Under the pieces are notes generated by a model. That model was not told the DNA's origin. It searched no databases and was given only the letters and a program-made list of their open reading frames with translations. A program made the translations under genes and the position numbers. Positions 6,649 through 13,639 of a stretch of 13,639 bases of DNA are shown piece by piece. Within the stretch, counting starts at the first letter, position 1. Each line of letters begins with the position of its first letter. Origin of the DNA: Opitutia bacterium (GTDB taxonomy: Bacteria > Verrucomicrobiota > Verrucomicrobiia > Opitutales > UBA953); the NCBI GenBank assembly GCA_947463395.1, contig CANHRV010000021.1, positions 1 to 13,639 of the forward strand, read 5' to 3'.

Positions 6649-6753
6649 TTAGAGCGACCGCCAAATCCAGAGCAGCGTTGTAGCAATCAGCAAAACGCTG
6701 AAGAGAAAGATAAGTCCTAATCGCTCCGCTCGAGTGGTCAGAAACAACTTCAT
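6649..6753 (-). CDS. 34-residue single-helix membrane microprotein, overlapping the polyprenyl synthase gene
   Basis: The ATG overlaps the polyprenyl diphosphate synthase stop codon in an ATGA, the classic arrangement for coupled translation, and the TAA ends one base from the DUF192 stop. The 34-residue product has a short N-terminus with K2, R8 and R11 (MKLFLTTRAERLG). One strongly hydrophobic segment follows (about residues 12-31, ending LLWIW), with a short basic C-terminus. The positive-inside rule suggests the N-terminus faces the cytoplasm. It fills exactly what would otherwise be a 102-bp gap, and the other convergent pairs in this window also meet within a few bases. No homologue is recognised. 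Possible roles are membrane anchor or modulator of the upstream synthase, or of TatC; both are speculation. Confidence 0.65.
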   Translation of the reverse strand: MKLFLTTRAERLGLIFLFSVLLIATTLLWIWRSL

Positions 6754-7718
6754 CCAGCATGCGATAGCTTATGGGTGCTTTCGCGTAAGTAAGCCGTTAG
6801 ACGCCGAAGGAAGTCACTTGAAGGAGTTCCTTGAATCGGCTGAAGAACCTGTTCGGCAGCTGTTATTTCAGCCTCCAGAATACGGAAGCATTCGCTCCAT
6901 GTATCGTGAGAAATGACGTCTCTTGCCTTGAGTCCACGTCGCAATTCTCCCGCTGGATCGCCACCACGGCGATTCCGCTCGAGAATCATAGGCAGGGTGA
7001 GTTTTCCGCTAGCGACATCGGTTCCTAAGGTTTTTCCAGCTTTGGCGGTATCTTGTAAAAGATCGATGAGGTCGTCGTAAATCTGATAGGCTACCCCGAG
7101 GTGAAGTCCGAATTGAGCACACGCTTTGATATGTTTCTCGTTATGTCCGCCGAGGAGAGCTCCTACGTGACACGAGGCCTCGAAGAGTACCGCGGTTTTC
7201 ATGCGAATTTGACGATGGTAATCGGCCAAAGTGAGTTCGGTATTTCCTCGCGCAAAGGTTTGGCAGACTTCGCCAGAGCAGACATCGCGTGAGGCCCGAG
7301 CGACGATGGCACAGACTTCAGAAGTATCGTGTTCGCTGGCGAGGACGAGGGCGTGAGCAAAAAGTGCATCGCCAAAAAGAACCGCCGCGTGGGCACCGTG
7401 CATACGATGGGGGGTTGGAGCTCCATGTCTTTGTTCCGCACCATCAAGTACGTCATCGTGTACGAGGGTGGCGAGGTGAACGAGTTCAACAATCGCAGCG
7501 CCACGAACCAAGGGAGTGAGTGGTCCGTTGCCTGCACCAGAGGCAAAGGTGAGCAAGGGGCGAAGTCGTTTTCCAGGATGAGCTAATACCTCGCGTAGCA
7601 TCGGACGTACCTCGGGCTCGAAACTCTCCTCCTGTTGATTCAGGAAGGTATTTAAGGCAGCAAAGTACGCTTCAAGACCTTGATGGAGAGGGGTGGACAC
7701 AGTGTTAAATTGAGACAA
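6750..7718 (-). CDS. Long-chain trans-polyprenyl diphosphate synthase
   Basis: Adds isopentenyl diphosphate units to an allylic primer to make the isoprenoid side chain of a respiratory quinone. The 322-residue protein has GKRLRP (49-54), the first aspartate-rich motif DDVLD (88-92) and the second DDLID (215-219), all intact. Upstream of the first motif is HLATLVHDD, with small residues (A83, T84) four and five positions before it. This is the arrangement of long-chain synthases such as IspB, not of the short-chain FPP/GGPP enzymes. The start is a TTG at 7718, directly after an in-frame TAG; GTG at 7700 is an alternative, and neither has a Shine-Dalgarno sequence. It lies 69 bp downstream of tatC and overlaps the microprotein gene. 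Confidence 0.9.
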   Translation of the reverse strand: MSQFNTVSTPLHQGLEAYFAALNTFLNQQEESFEPEVRPMLREVLAHPGKRLRPLLTFASGAGNGPLTPLVRGAAIVELVHLATLVHDDVLDGAEQRHGAPTPHRMHGAHAAVLFGDALFAHALVLASEHDTSEVCAIVARASRDVCSGEVCQTFARGNTELTLADYHRQIRMKTAVLFEASCHVGALLGGHNEKHIKACAQFGLHLGVAYQIYDDLIDLLQDTAKAGKTLGTDVASGKLTLPMILERNRRGGDPAGELRRGLKARDVISHDTWSECFRILEAEITAAEQVLQPIQGTPSSDFLRRLTAYLRESTHKLSHAG

Positions 7719-7732
7719 CTAGGTCTCTAGGC

Positions 7733-7754
7733 AAGGCAGGATACGCTTTGCCTT
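7733..7754. repeat. Inverted repeat upstream of the polyprenyl synthase
   Basis: AAGGCA (7733-7738) and TGCCTT (7749-7754) can pair around a 10-nt loop in the 69-bp space between tatC and the synthase. An offset pairing of AGGCAA with TTGCCT is equally possible. It may be a leader hairpin or chance; no U-run supports a terminator. Confidence 0.25.
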
Positions 7755-7787
7755 AAAGGATTAAACCCTAGGGACAAGTTAAGCGAA

Positions 7788-8759
7788 TCAGTCCAGCGAA
7801 CGTATATCCCCAGGGGGTGAGGGAGGTCCCTCTTTGGGTTTAACGGGTCGAGCTGGTGGAACCTTGGGTTCGTCGTTATCATCGTCCTCCTCATCTGTAT
7901 CATCTAAAACGATATCATCCTCTTCGGGATAAGGAGTGTCACCTCGTGCAATTCGTTTACGCCGCACGATGATTGAGCCGATATAGACGGCGATTAAATA
8001 GAAACTGAAAAGAATACTACTAAGGATGAGTAGTGAAATGGGGTCACCAATCGGAGTGATTAGGGCCACGATAACCACGATACAGAAGAGCATGATTCGC
8101 CATTTACGAAGCAAGGTGATGGGGCGAACAATCTCCAGCCACATCAAGATAATCAAAGCGAGGGGAAATTGAAAACTGAGTCCAGTGAGCAGACTCATCA
8201 TAATCACAAAACCGAAATAATCCGAAGCTTGCCAAGTGACGGCGATACCCATGCCTGAGGCAAAGTGATGCCAGACTTTGATGGACATCGGAGTCAGCCA
8301 GAGGAAAGCCAAGGTCGCACCAGCGAGGAATAAAATCAGAGCCGAGACACAGAAGGGGATGAGGCCACGTTTTTCACGGGCGGTTAAAGCAGGACCAACA
8401 AACCGAACGATTTCGTAAAGCAGCACTGGCGAAGCCAGAGCAATACCAGCGGCAAAGGCAGCGTAGAACATGACCGACCAAACGCCCATAAAGGTGAATT
8501 CCTTCAGTTCACCCAGAGTTTGCATCGAAGGGTCAGCATTACCTAAAAGAAGGCCGATGGGTGAAGTGGAAGGATCCTTTGCCCAGACTAATGGAAAGCC
8601 CAGTAAATGAGGAAGTTTTTCGTAATAAATCAGGGCGATACCGATGCCGATAAACAGAGTAAAAAAGACACGTACCAAGGAGACGCGCAAATCATCGATA
8701 TGCTCGAGAAAGGTCATTTCACTCCGAGGACGTTTGCGACGTATGAGTGAGGAGAGCAT
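7788..8759 (-). CDS. tatC: Sec-independent protein translocase TatC, with acidic/proline C-terminal tail
   Basis: Core receptor of the twin-arginine pathway, which exports folded proteins across the inner membrane. Six hydrophobic helices span about residues 27-265. The N-terminal motif MTFLEHIDDLR (15-25) corresponds to the HLxELR signature, with Asp at the usual Glu position. SPVLLYEIVRFVGPALTAREKR (110-131) is the conserved second signature, with the cytoplasmic Glu kept. At 323 residues it exceeds typical TatC (about 250), because of a roughly 55-residue hydrophilic tail with an acidic block (DDTDEEDDDNDE) followed by a Pro-rich segment. ATG at 8717 (start MTFLEH), preceded by GGAG, is a credible alternative start. 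The chosen ATG lies 4 nt after the SNF2 stop. No tatA/tatB is in the window. Confidence 0.95.
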   Translation of the reverse strand: MLSSLIRRKRPRSEMTFLEHIDDLRVSLVRVFFTLFIGIGIALIYYEKLPHLLGFPLVWAKDPSTSPIGLLLGNADPSMQTLGELKEFTFMGVWSVMFYAAFAAGIALASPVLLYEIVRFVGPALTAREKRGLIPFCVSALILFLAGATLAFLWLTPMSIKVWHHFASGMGIAVTWQASDYFGFVIMMSLLTGLSFQFPLALIILMWLEIVRPITLLRKWRIMLFCIVVIVALITPIGDPISLLILSSILFSFYLIAVYIGSIIVRRKRIARGDTPYPEEDDIVLDDTDEEDDDNDEPKVPPARPVKPKEGPPSPPGDIRSLD

Positions 8760-8763
8760 AGCG

Positions 8764-11664
8764 TTAGGCGTTGAGTAGAGCCTTGATGTCTTCGAGGCTG
8801 ATGGCCGATGACACTGAATCTGACTCGCTCAGGAGTTTTCGCAACATTTCCGACTTCGATTTCTGTAAATCCATCACCCGTTCTTCAATGGTGCCTGTGG
8901 CAATGAGTTTAATGCTAGTAACCGTGCGAGTTTGTCCAATGCGGTGGGCTCGGTCGGTGGCTTGAGCTTCGGCGGCTGGGTTCCACCAAGGGTCATAGTG
9001 AATAACCGTATCAGCACCAGTAAGATTTAAGCCCGTACCACCTGCCTTGAGGGACATAAGCATGACGGGGATATCGGGATTACCATTGAATTCATCGCAG
9101 ACGCCTTGGCGGTCCTTGGTTGAGCCATCGAGGTAGCAGTACTTGATGCCTCGTTCTTCCAGAGCTTTACGAATAATTTTTAACGCAGAAACGAAGGTGG
9201 AGAAGACCAACATGCGGTGTTTCGCATCTTTGGATTCCTCGAGTAATTCCAGAAGGGCTTGTAGTTTGGCAGAGTCCGCCTCTTCCATTTTAGGATCTAA
9301 GATGCGAGGATCAGCGCAAATTTGGCGGAGGCGTAGGAGTTGATTGAAGGCGGCCATGCGGATGCTGGCTTCTTTCGCACCGCTCATTTCCATATCAAAA
9401 ATTTCTTGGCGCGTACTCTCCTGCATTTCTTCGTAGAACTTCTTTTGATTTTCCTCGAAGTCACAGTAAACCACTTGTTCGATTTTCTCTGGTAACTCAG
9501 GAGCCACCGCAATTTTAGAACGACGGAGAATATAGGGTGCCGCCATTTGCAGGAGACGGTCGTCTTGCCATTTACGATCTTCAGCAGCCAAACGTTCTTC
9601 GGGTTTCGGTAAATACCCAGGCATGAGGAAGCCGAAGAGAGAGCGTAAATCTTCGAGCGAATTTTCGACGGGTGTACCCGTGAGAATGTATCGTCCTTTG
9701 GCGATGAGTTGTTTAACAGCTTTCGTCGATTGAGCGCGAGGGTTCTTGATATTCTGTCCTTCATCGCAAATCGCTGTGCCCCAGTTCACCAGTGAGAACG
9801 AACCAATATCGCGAGCTAAAGTGCCATAAGAAGTGATAACTAAATCGTAACGCTTTAAGAAATCGGGAGACGATTCGCGGAATTGACCGTGGTGGGCGAG
9901 TACTTTGAGAGCAGGGGTAAAACGTCTAGCTTCGCGACGCCAATTTTCAACCAGCGAGGCTGGGCAAACGACTAAACAGGGCCCGTCATCGGGCCTTTCA
10001 CGTCGAATAACCTCCATAAAGGCGAGAGCCTGTACGGTTTTACCTAAACCCATTTCATCGGCCAGAATACCAGCTAAACTATTACGATGTAAGTGCCAGA
10101 GCCAAGCCACCCCGAGTTTTTGATAGATGCGGAGCATCTTTTCCAAATCCTCGCGGATGGGTGCAGCTTGTAGCTTCGAGAGATTGCGAATGGCGTCCGA
10201 GCGCTTTGTCCACGTTTCGGGCGGGGCGAAGGCGGCCTGTAATTCTTCAGCAATCGCATCGGCGCTGGCTAAATCGGCATAACCAATTTTTAAATTTAAA
10301 TCTAAATCAACTTCACGCTTCGATTCACCGGTGATACGTCGTTGGGCATTGCGAATGGATTCAAGCAATTCGGGGGTAATTAAACGTGGGCCCCGATCGG
10401 TATAAAAGAACATCCGTCCGCTGGAGAGAGCTTCTTGAATGATTTTTGGGTTTTTACCTTCAGGATCGATGCCGATGGCGAAGCGATAGCCACCCGTCTC
10501 CTCGGCGGCGTCACACTTGGCTTTCGCGAAATCGACATTACGCAGAGAGTGGGAGAGGTTGTGCGTAAAATAAGCATCATTATCGACACAAAGGATTTTA
10601 TGATGTCGGGCTAAGAAATTGAGTACTTGAATGGTGCCACCCAAACGCCATTCGCGAGTCGCTGTTTCTAAAACAAAACCGTTTCGTTGCAGAACTTCGC
10701 GTAGTTCAGCAACTGCGCCTGTCGCTTTTTGTGGAAGACGGATACGTAACCATTTCATTGAGCCATCGACCCACGGGCGATCTTCATCGCCACGGTCTTG
10801 TGCTCGTACTTCTTCTTCGACCTCTTCGCCGTTCGCATTGGTTTGCGGAGTAGGATCGGGGTCGTGAAGGTGCTCATGAACACCTTGTAGATTTTCGCCT
10901 TCCCAGGCCAAGGGGACTTCTGGGGCGTTGGCCATACGGAAGATGGCGAGGCCTTTGCCTACCGTAAGAAGCTGTCTGAGGTGACGACGGGAAAGGGGGA
11001 GGAGGCCTTGTAGTTTTCCGTTACAAAGATTTTCCAGAATCGCTAAAAAGAAGACGGTATCGGACTCCATTGTCCACGCCTTTGTGCGATCAATGTTTTC
11101 TGGGGCAACTTGTACTCCTTCAATACGCAGTTCTAGACGACAAATGATTTCGTCGCGTTGTGCAGCGACCGCGATGTTGGGAGGAATGATGAAACGAGCT
11201 TCAATCGGCGTTCCTCGAGGCGAGAGATTGAATGATCGAAGACGAGGACCACTCGCACCGTTAGTCGATTCAGCTTTTCCGTTTTTAGCCGCCGACTCTT
11301 TTGCTTCTACTGTCGCTGACTTTGCGGGAGGTGTCTCAGGGGTTTTATTTTTTAATTCAAGGTAACCTTCTTTTGCGGCAAGAGCGAGGTAGGCAGCGAC
11401 GGAGTGAACGCAAAGTTTACGTTGCACCGAAGATACATTGCAGCCGCATTCATTTCGCTGGAAAGTGATGGAACGGATGTTCCAGCGGGCCTCGCGGGTT
11501 TCTTTACCATCATCGACCAGTGCTTCGACGAAAGGGAAAGACCAGAGGGCTTTCTTCACTTTTCCGTCGATGACGAGTTGTTTGGCTTGGAGTACAGTGG
11601 CGCCTCCAGCCAAATCAATGAGATCGTCTTCTGAGATATTGGGCAGCGGTTGTCGCGGCGCCAT
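8764..11664 (-). CDS. SNF2-family DEAD-like helicase with N-terminal SWIM zinc finger
   Basis: Predicted dsDNA-translocating ATPase of 966 residues. A SWIM-type CxC...CxH zinc site is at C73, C75, C85 and H87. A linker of low complexity (105-140) and a bacterial SNF2-associated region with an acidic, disordered insert (268-302) follow. The helicase core runs from about 510: motif I DEMGLGKT (536-543), Ia CPASLVENW, motif II DEGQ (634-637, where DEAQ/DEAH is usual), III LTGTPVENS (661-669), IV FSTF, V GGTGLNL, and VI QATDRAHRIGQ (901-911). All catalytic motifs are intact. Eukaryotic SNF2 proteins remodel nucleosomes; bacterial SWIM/SNF2 proteins are poorly understood and presumably act on protein-DNA or transcription complexes. 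No Shine-Dalgarno sequence precedes the ATG. tatC follows after 4 nt. Confidence 0.93.
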   Translation of the reverse strand: MAPRQPLPNISEDDLIDLAGGATVLQAKQLVIDGKVKKALWSFPFVEALVDDGKETREARWNIRSITFQRNECGCNVSSVQRKLCVHSVAAYLALAAKEGYLELKNKTPETPPAKSATVEAKESAAKNGKAESTNGASGPRLRSFNLSPRGTPIEARFIIPPNIAVAAQRDEIICRLELRIEGVQVAPENIDRTKAWTMESDTVFFLAILENLCNGKLQGLLPLSRRHLRQLLTVGKGLAIFRMANAPEVPLAWEGENLQGVHEHLHDPDPTPQTNANGEEVEEEVRAQDRGDEDRPWVDGSMKWLRIRLPQKATGAVAELREVLQRNGFVLETATREWRLGGTIQVLNFLARHHKILCVDNDAYFTHNLSHSLRNVDFAKAKCDAAEETGGYRFAIGIDPEGKNPKIIQEALSSGRMFFYTDRGPRLITPELLESIRNAQRRITGESKREVDLDLNLKIGYADLASADAIAEELQAAFAPPETWTKRSDAIRNLSKLQAAPIREDLEKMLRIYQKLGVAWLWHLHRNSLAGILADEMGLGKTVQALAFMEVIRRERPDDGPCLVVCPASLVENWRREARRFTPALKVLAHHGQFRESSPDFLKRYDLVITSYGTLARDIGSFSLVNWGTAICDEGQNIKNPRAQSTKAVKQLIAKGRYILTGTPVENSLEDLRSLFGFLMPGYLPKPEERLAAEDRKWQDDRLLQMAAPYILRRSKIAVAPELPEKIEQVVYCDFEENQKKFYEEMQESTRQEIFDMEMSGAKEASIRMAAFNQLLRLRQICADPRILDPKMEEADSAKLQALLELLEESKDAKHRMLVFSTFVSALKIIRKALEERGIKYCYLDGSTKDRQGVCDEFNGNPDIPVMLMSLKAGGTGLNLTGADTVIHYDPWWNPAAEAQATDRAHRIGQTRTVTSIKLIATGTIEERVMDLQKSKSEMLRKLLSESDSVSSAISLEDIKALLNA

Positions 11665-11684
11665 AGGTGAGTTGTGCGATGAAA

Positions 11685-11706
11685 GGTGCGACTTTTAAAG
11701 TGCACC
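11685..11706. terminator. Hairpin between dapF homologue and SNF2 gene (weak terminator or leader structure)
   Basis: In the minus-strand transcript GGTGC-ACTT pairs with AAGT-C-GCACC around a 3-nt loop: nine pairs with one bulged C. Only UUU follows, so termination would be partial at best. A second, weaker stem, AAAGAC/GTCTTT (11725-11741), overlaps the dapF stop codon. The 76-bp space holds no other signal I can identify. Confidence 0.35.
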
Positions 11707-11740
11707 AAGAATAATAATTTGGGGAAAGACAGCTCGTCTT

Positions 11741-12595
11741 TTAAAGGACGACGTCTTGGCTCGTAACCCCAGGGTGCATCTCAAAGATGCCTACCGGGGT
11801 GGTCGGACCTGTCATTACGATGGAGAAGTCGGGCCCGATGCCAATGATAATCTTTCCGCCAGGCATATGAACCGTCAAATCCGCATCCACGAGACCCATT
11901 TTACGGGCCACGGCGGCGGAAGCAGAGGAGGATGAGCCTGAAGCGAGGGTATACCCTGCACCCCGTTCCCAAATCTCAATTTGCACGTTCTTTCGGTCTA
12001 AAATCTTCATAAACTGCACATTGGTACGGTTAGGAAAATAGGTGTGTGTCTCGAGATGAGGTCCATACTTTTTCGCCAAATCGGGCGTCAACTCTTCCAC
12101 TGGAATAACACAGTGAGGGTTTCCAACCGTGGCAGCCCAATACTTGAATGTTTTATCGAGAACGGTAATTTCTTCACCAAGAACTTCACGGTCAGAACCA
12201 ACGTGAGGAATTGTGGGAGCACGGAAAGAAACCTTACCCATTTCGACACGAATGCGTGAGCCACCATCAAATACCGTGCAACCAACCAAGCCACCGAGGG
12301 TATGGACCTTAAATTCTTCACCTTCTTTAATGCGTTGGGTGTCGAGTAAGTGGCGGCAAAAAATGCGGATACCATTTCCTGATTTTTCAGCCTCGGAGCC
12401 ATCGGGATTGAGAATACGCAAACCGAAGGAGCCATCGGTGCGAGTGATCGGACCGTAGAGAATGCCGTCAGAGCCTAGTCCGAAATGACGGTGGCAAACT
12501 TTGCGAATGGATTCAGCGGAAAACAGAGTAGGGCAGTCCTTGGGTTCAAGGACTAAGTAATCATTTCCGAGGGCGTGATACTTGGCAAAACGCAT
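11741..12595 (-). CDS. dapF: Diaminopimelate epimerase homologue with both catalytic cysteines replaced by serine
   Basis: DapF interconverts LL- and meso-diaminopimelate for lysine and peptidoglycan, using two active-site cysteines as base and acid. This 284-residue protein has normal length and the two-domain fold signatures: N11 in ALGNDYLV, GLGSDGI, NPDGSEAE (N63), VGNPHCV (N159, H161), FPNRTNVQF (N192), and WERGAGYTLA (E210, R211). These cover the usual substrate contacts. However, the first cysteine motif (normally CGNG) is SGNG (S72), and the second (normally ACGTG) is ASGSS (S219). Both serines are TCA, two base changes from any Cys codon, so a single sequencing error cannot explain either. 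It could be a serine-based or slower epimerase, an epimerase for another amino acid, or a paralogue beside a true dapF. Family membership is certain; the reaction is not. Confidence 0.85.
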   Translation of the reverse strand: MRFAKYHALGNDYLVLEPKDCPTLFSAESIRKVCHRHFGLGSDGILYGPITRTDGSFGLRILNPDGSEAEKSGNGIRIFCRHLLDTQRIKEGEEFKVHTLGGLVGCTVFDGGSRIRVEMGKVSFRAPTIPHVGSDREVLGEEITVLDKTFKYWAATVGNPHCVIPVEELTPDLAKKYGPHLETHTYFPNRTNVQFMKILDRKNVQIEIWERGAGYTLASGSSSSASAAVARKMGLVDADLTVHMPGGKIIIGIGPDFSIVMTGPTTPVGIFEMHPGVTSQDVVL

Positions 12596-12653
12596 GGGGT
12601 AAGGGTTGGAGTGTTTTGGCGGGCTTGCAAATTGAAAACTCGAACAAGCTAAT

Positions 12654-13639
12654 TTACCCTCGATCTAACGAGCGATAATGAATGGCTTCTAAAAGATGTT
12701 CGGTGGCAATGCGCTCGGTTCCAGCGAGGTCGGCAATCGTGCGAGCAACGCGTAAAATCCGATCGTAGGCTCGAGCGGAGAGGCGTAATTTCTCCATGGC
12801 CTGTTGCAGTAGGTCACCTTGAGCGCGTTCGAGGGCGCAGTAGGTTCGTAAATCATTTCCGCTGAGTAAAGCATTACAGGTCAGCGTACGGTCGCGAAAT
12901 CGAGCTTGTTGTATTGCACGGGCGGCCTCGATGCGCTGACGCATCGATTGCGAAGATTCTCCAGGTTGAGCAGATCTCAGCTCATCAATTGAAAGTGCGG
13001 GTGCTTCGATTTGAATGTCGATGCGGTCTAACAATGGTCCAGAGATTTTTGCTCGGTATCGTTGAATGCTGACCGTGGAGCACCGACAATCTTTTTGCCG
13101 ATCGCCTAAGTGCCCACAAGGACAGGGATTCATCGCTGCAACCAACATAAGGCGAGAGGGTAGAGTGACTTTACCTGCGGCTCGGGAAACCGTTACCTGT
13201 CCATCTTCTAGGGGTTGACGAAGAACCTCGAGTGCACTGCGACGGAATTCAGGAAGTTCGTCGAGAAAAAGCACGCCGAGATGAGCGAGGGAAACTTCAC
13301 CAGGTCCAGGAATGCTGCCACCACCAATTAATCCAATGTCGCTAATGGTATGATGGGGGGATCGAAAGGGGCGTCGCCAACTCTTGTTTTGCACAGGGAG
13401 AGGCATTCCTGCTGCGGAATGCACCATAAGGATTTCTAGAAATTCAGAGGCGCTTGGAGTGGGTAGTATGGTTGGAATTCTTTTGGCGATGAGCGATTTG
13501 CCTGAACCAGGGGGACCGAGAATAAGCAAATTATGTCCTCCTGCTGCGGCGACTTCTACGGCACGACGAACTTTTAACTGACCCTTAACATCACAGAAAT
13601 TCGGTCCGTCTTCATTCATACAATCAGACAGCAAAGGAG
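12654..13639 (-). CDS. comM: ComM/YifB-family AAA+ ATPase (Mg-chelatase-like), 5' end outside window
   Basis: ComM is a hexameric AAA+ branch-migration helicase that helps integrate DNA taken up by natural transformation. The frame is open to the right edge of the window; the N-terminal ChlI/Lon-protease-like domain and the true start lie beyond it, and about 328 residues are visible. Counting from the TTG at 13634: NFCDVKGQLKVRRAVEVAAA (12-31), Walker A GPPGSGKS (40-47), Walker B VLFLDELPEF (121-130), a Cys cluster in NPCPCGHLGDRQKDCRC (169-185), LLDRIDI (201-207) and the C-terminal helical Mg-chelatase domain ending RSLDRG. All nucleotide-binding motifs are intact. dapF follows after 58 bp on the same strand. 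Natural competence itself cannot be inferred from this gene alone. Confidence 0.93.
   Translation of the reverse strand, partial: PLLSDCMNEDGPNFCDVKGQLKVRRAVEVAAAGGHNLLILGPPGSGKSLIAKRIPTILPTPSASEFLEILMVHSAAGMPLPVQNKSWRRPFRSPHHTISDIGLIGGGSIPGPGEVSLAHLGVLFLDELPEFRRSALEVLRQPLEDGQVTVSRAAGKVTLPSRLMLVAAMNPCPCGHLGDRQKDCRCSTVSIQRYRAKISGPLLDRIDIQIEAPALSIDELRSAQPGESSQSMRQRIEAARAIQQARFRDRTLTCNALLSGNDLRTYCALERAQGDLLQQAMEKLRLSARAYDRILRVARTIADLAGTERIATEHLLEAIHYRSLDRG

Noticed and set aside
6649..6753. Microprotein as a TatA/TatE component
   Set aside because: It is only 34 residues, with one C-terminal-half hydrophobic helix and no amphipathic helix after it, so it does not have TatA architecture.
8764..11664. 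SNF2 gene as part of a defence island or restriction-modification system
   Set aside because: No nuclease, DNA methylase of restriction type, transposase or other defence gene lies nearby; its neighbours are housekeeping genes.
11741..12595. Cys-to-Ser changes in DapF as sequencing errors or pseudogene decay
   Set aside because: Each TCA codon needs at least two changes from a Cys codon, the frame is intact at full length, and the other active-site residues are conserved.

Overview
The window is a compact, essentially gap-free piece of a Gram-negative chromosome. It carries a TonB-like protein, a TatC translocase with an unusual tail, haem and menaquinone-type isoprenoid genes, and roughly balanced base composition. 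The gene content and protein style suggest the Verrucomicrobiota (Opitutae-like); this is an impression from the proteins, not a phylogenetic result. I see no insertion sequence, phage gene, CRISPR array, tRNA or rRNA, and no stretch over 200 bases without a gene.

Region 1 (2-2965, + strand) is a tight four-gene run: the 3' end of hemH (ferrochelatase with a cysteine-rich insertion), maf (nucleotide pyrophosphatase), a TonB/TolA-like envelope protein and an RluA-family pseudouridine synthase. Stops and starts abut or overlap. Region 2 (2962-4446, - strand) holds two tandem NarL/FixJ response regulators with almost identical DNA-binding helices and no kinase nearby. A 196-bp divergent region separates them from region 3 (4643-5365, + strand), a seven-helix Bax inhibitor-1 family protein. 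Region 4 (5367-6647) is a divergent pair, a class I methyltransferase (-) and a secreted DUF192 protein (+), sharing 54 bp that contain two perfect short palindromes.

Region 5 (6649-13639, all - strand, read right to left) is comM (partial), a dapF homologue, a SWIM/SNF2 helicase, tatC, a long-chain polyprenyl diphosphate synthase, and a 34-residue membrane microprotein whose ATG overlaps the synthase stop codon. The three convergent gene ends in the window meet within a 4-bp overlap or a 1-bp gap, which makes the microprotein fit exactly.

Most genes are housekeeping. The most unusual item is the dapF homologue: both catalytic cysteines of diaminopimelate epimerase are serine, while the surrounding substrate-binding residues are kept. 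Next are the overlapping membrane microprotein, the paired orphan regulators, the Bax inhibitor-1 homologue without the two usual aspartates, and the scarcity of Shine-Dalgarno sequences. I did not find a clear multi-gene novel system.
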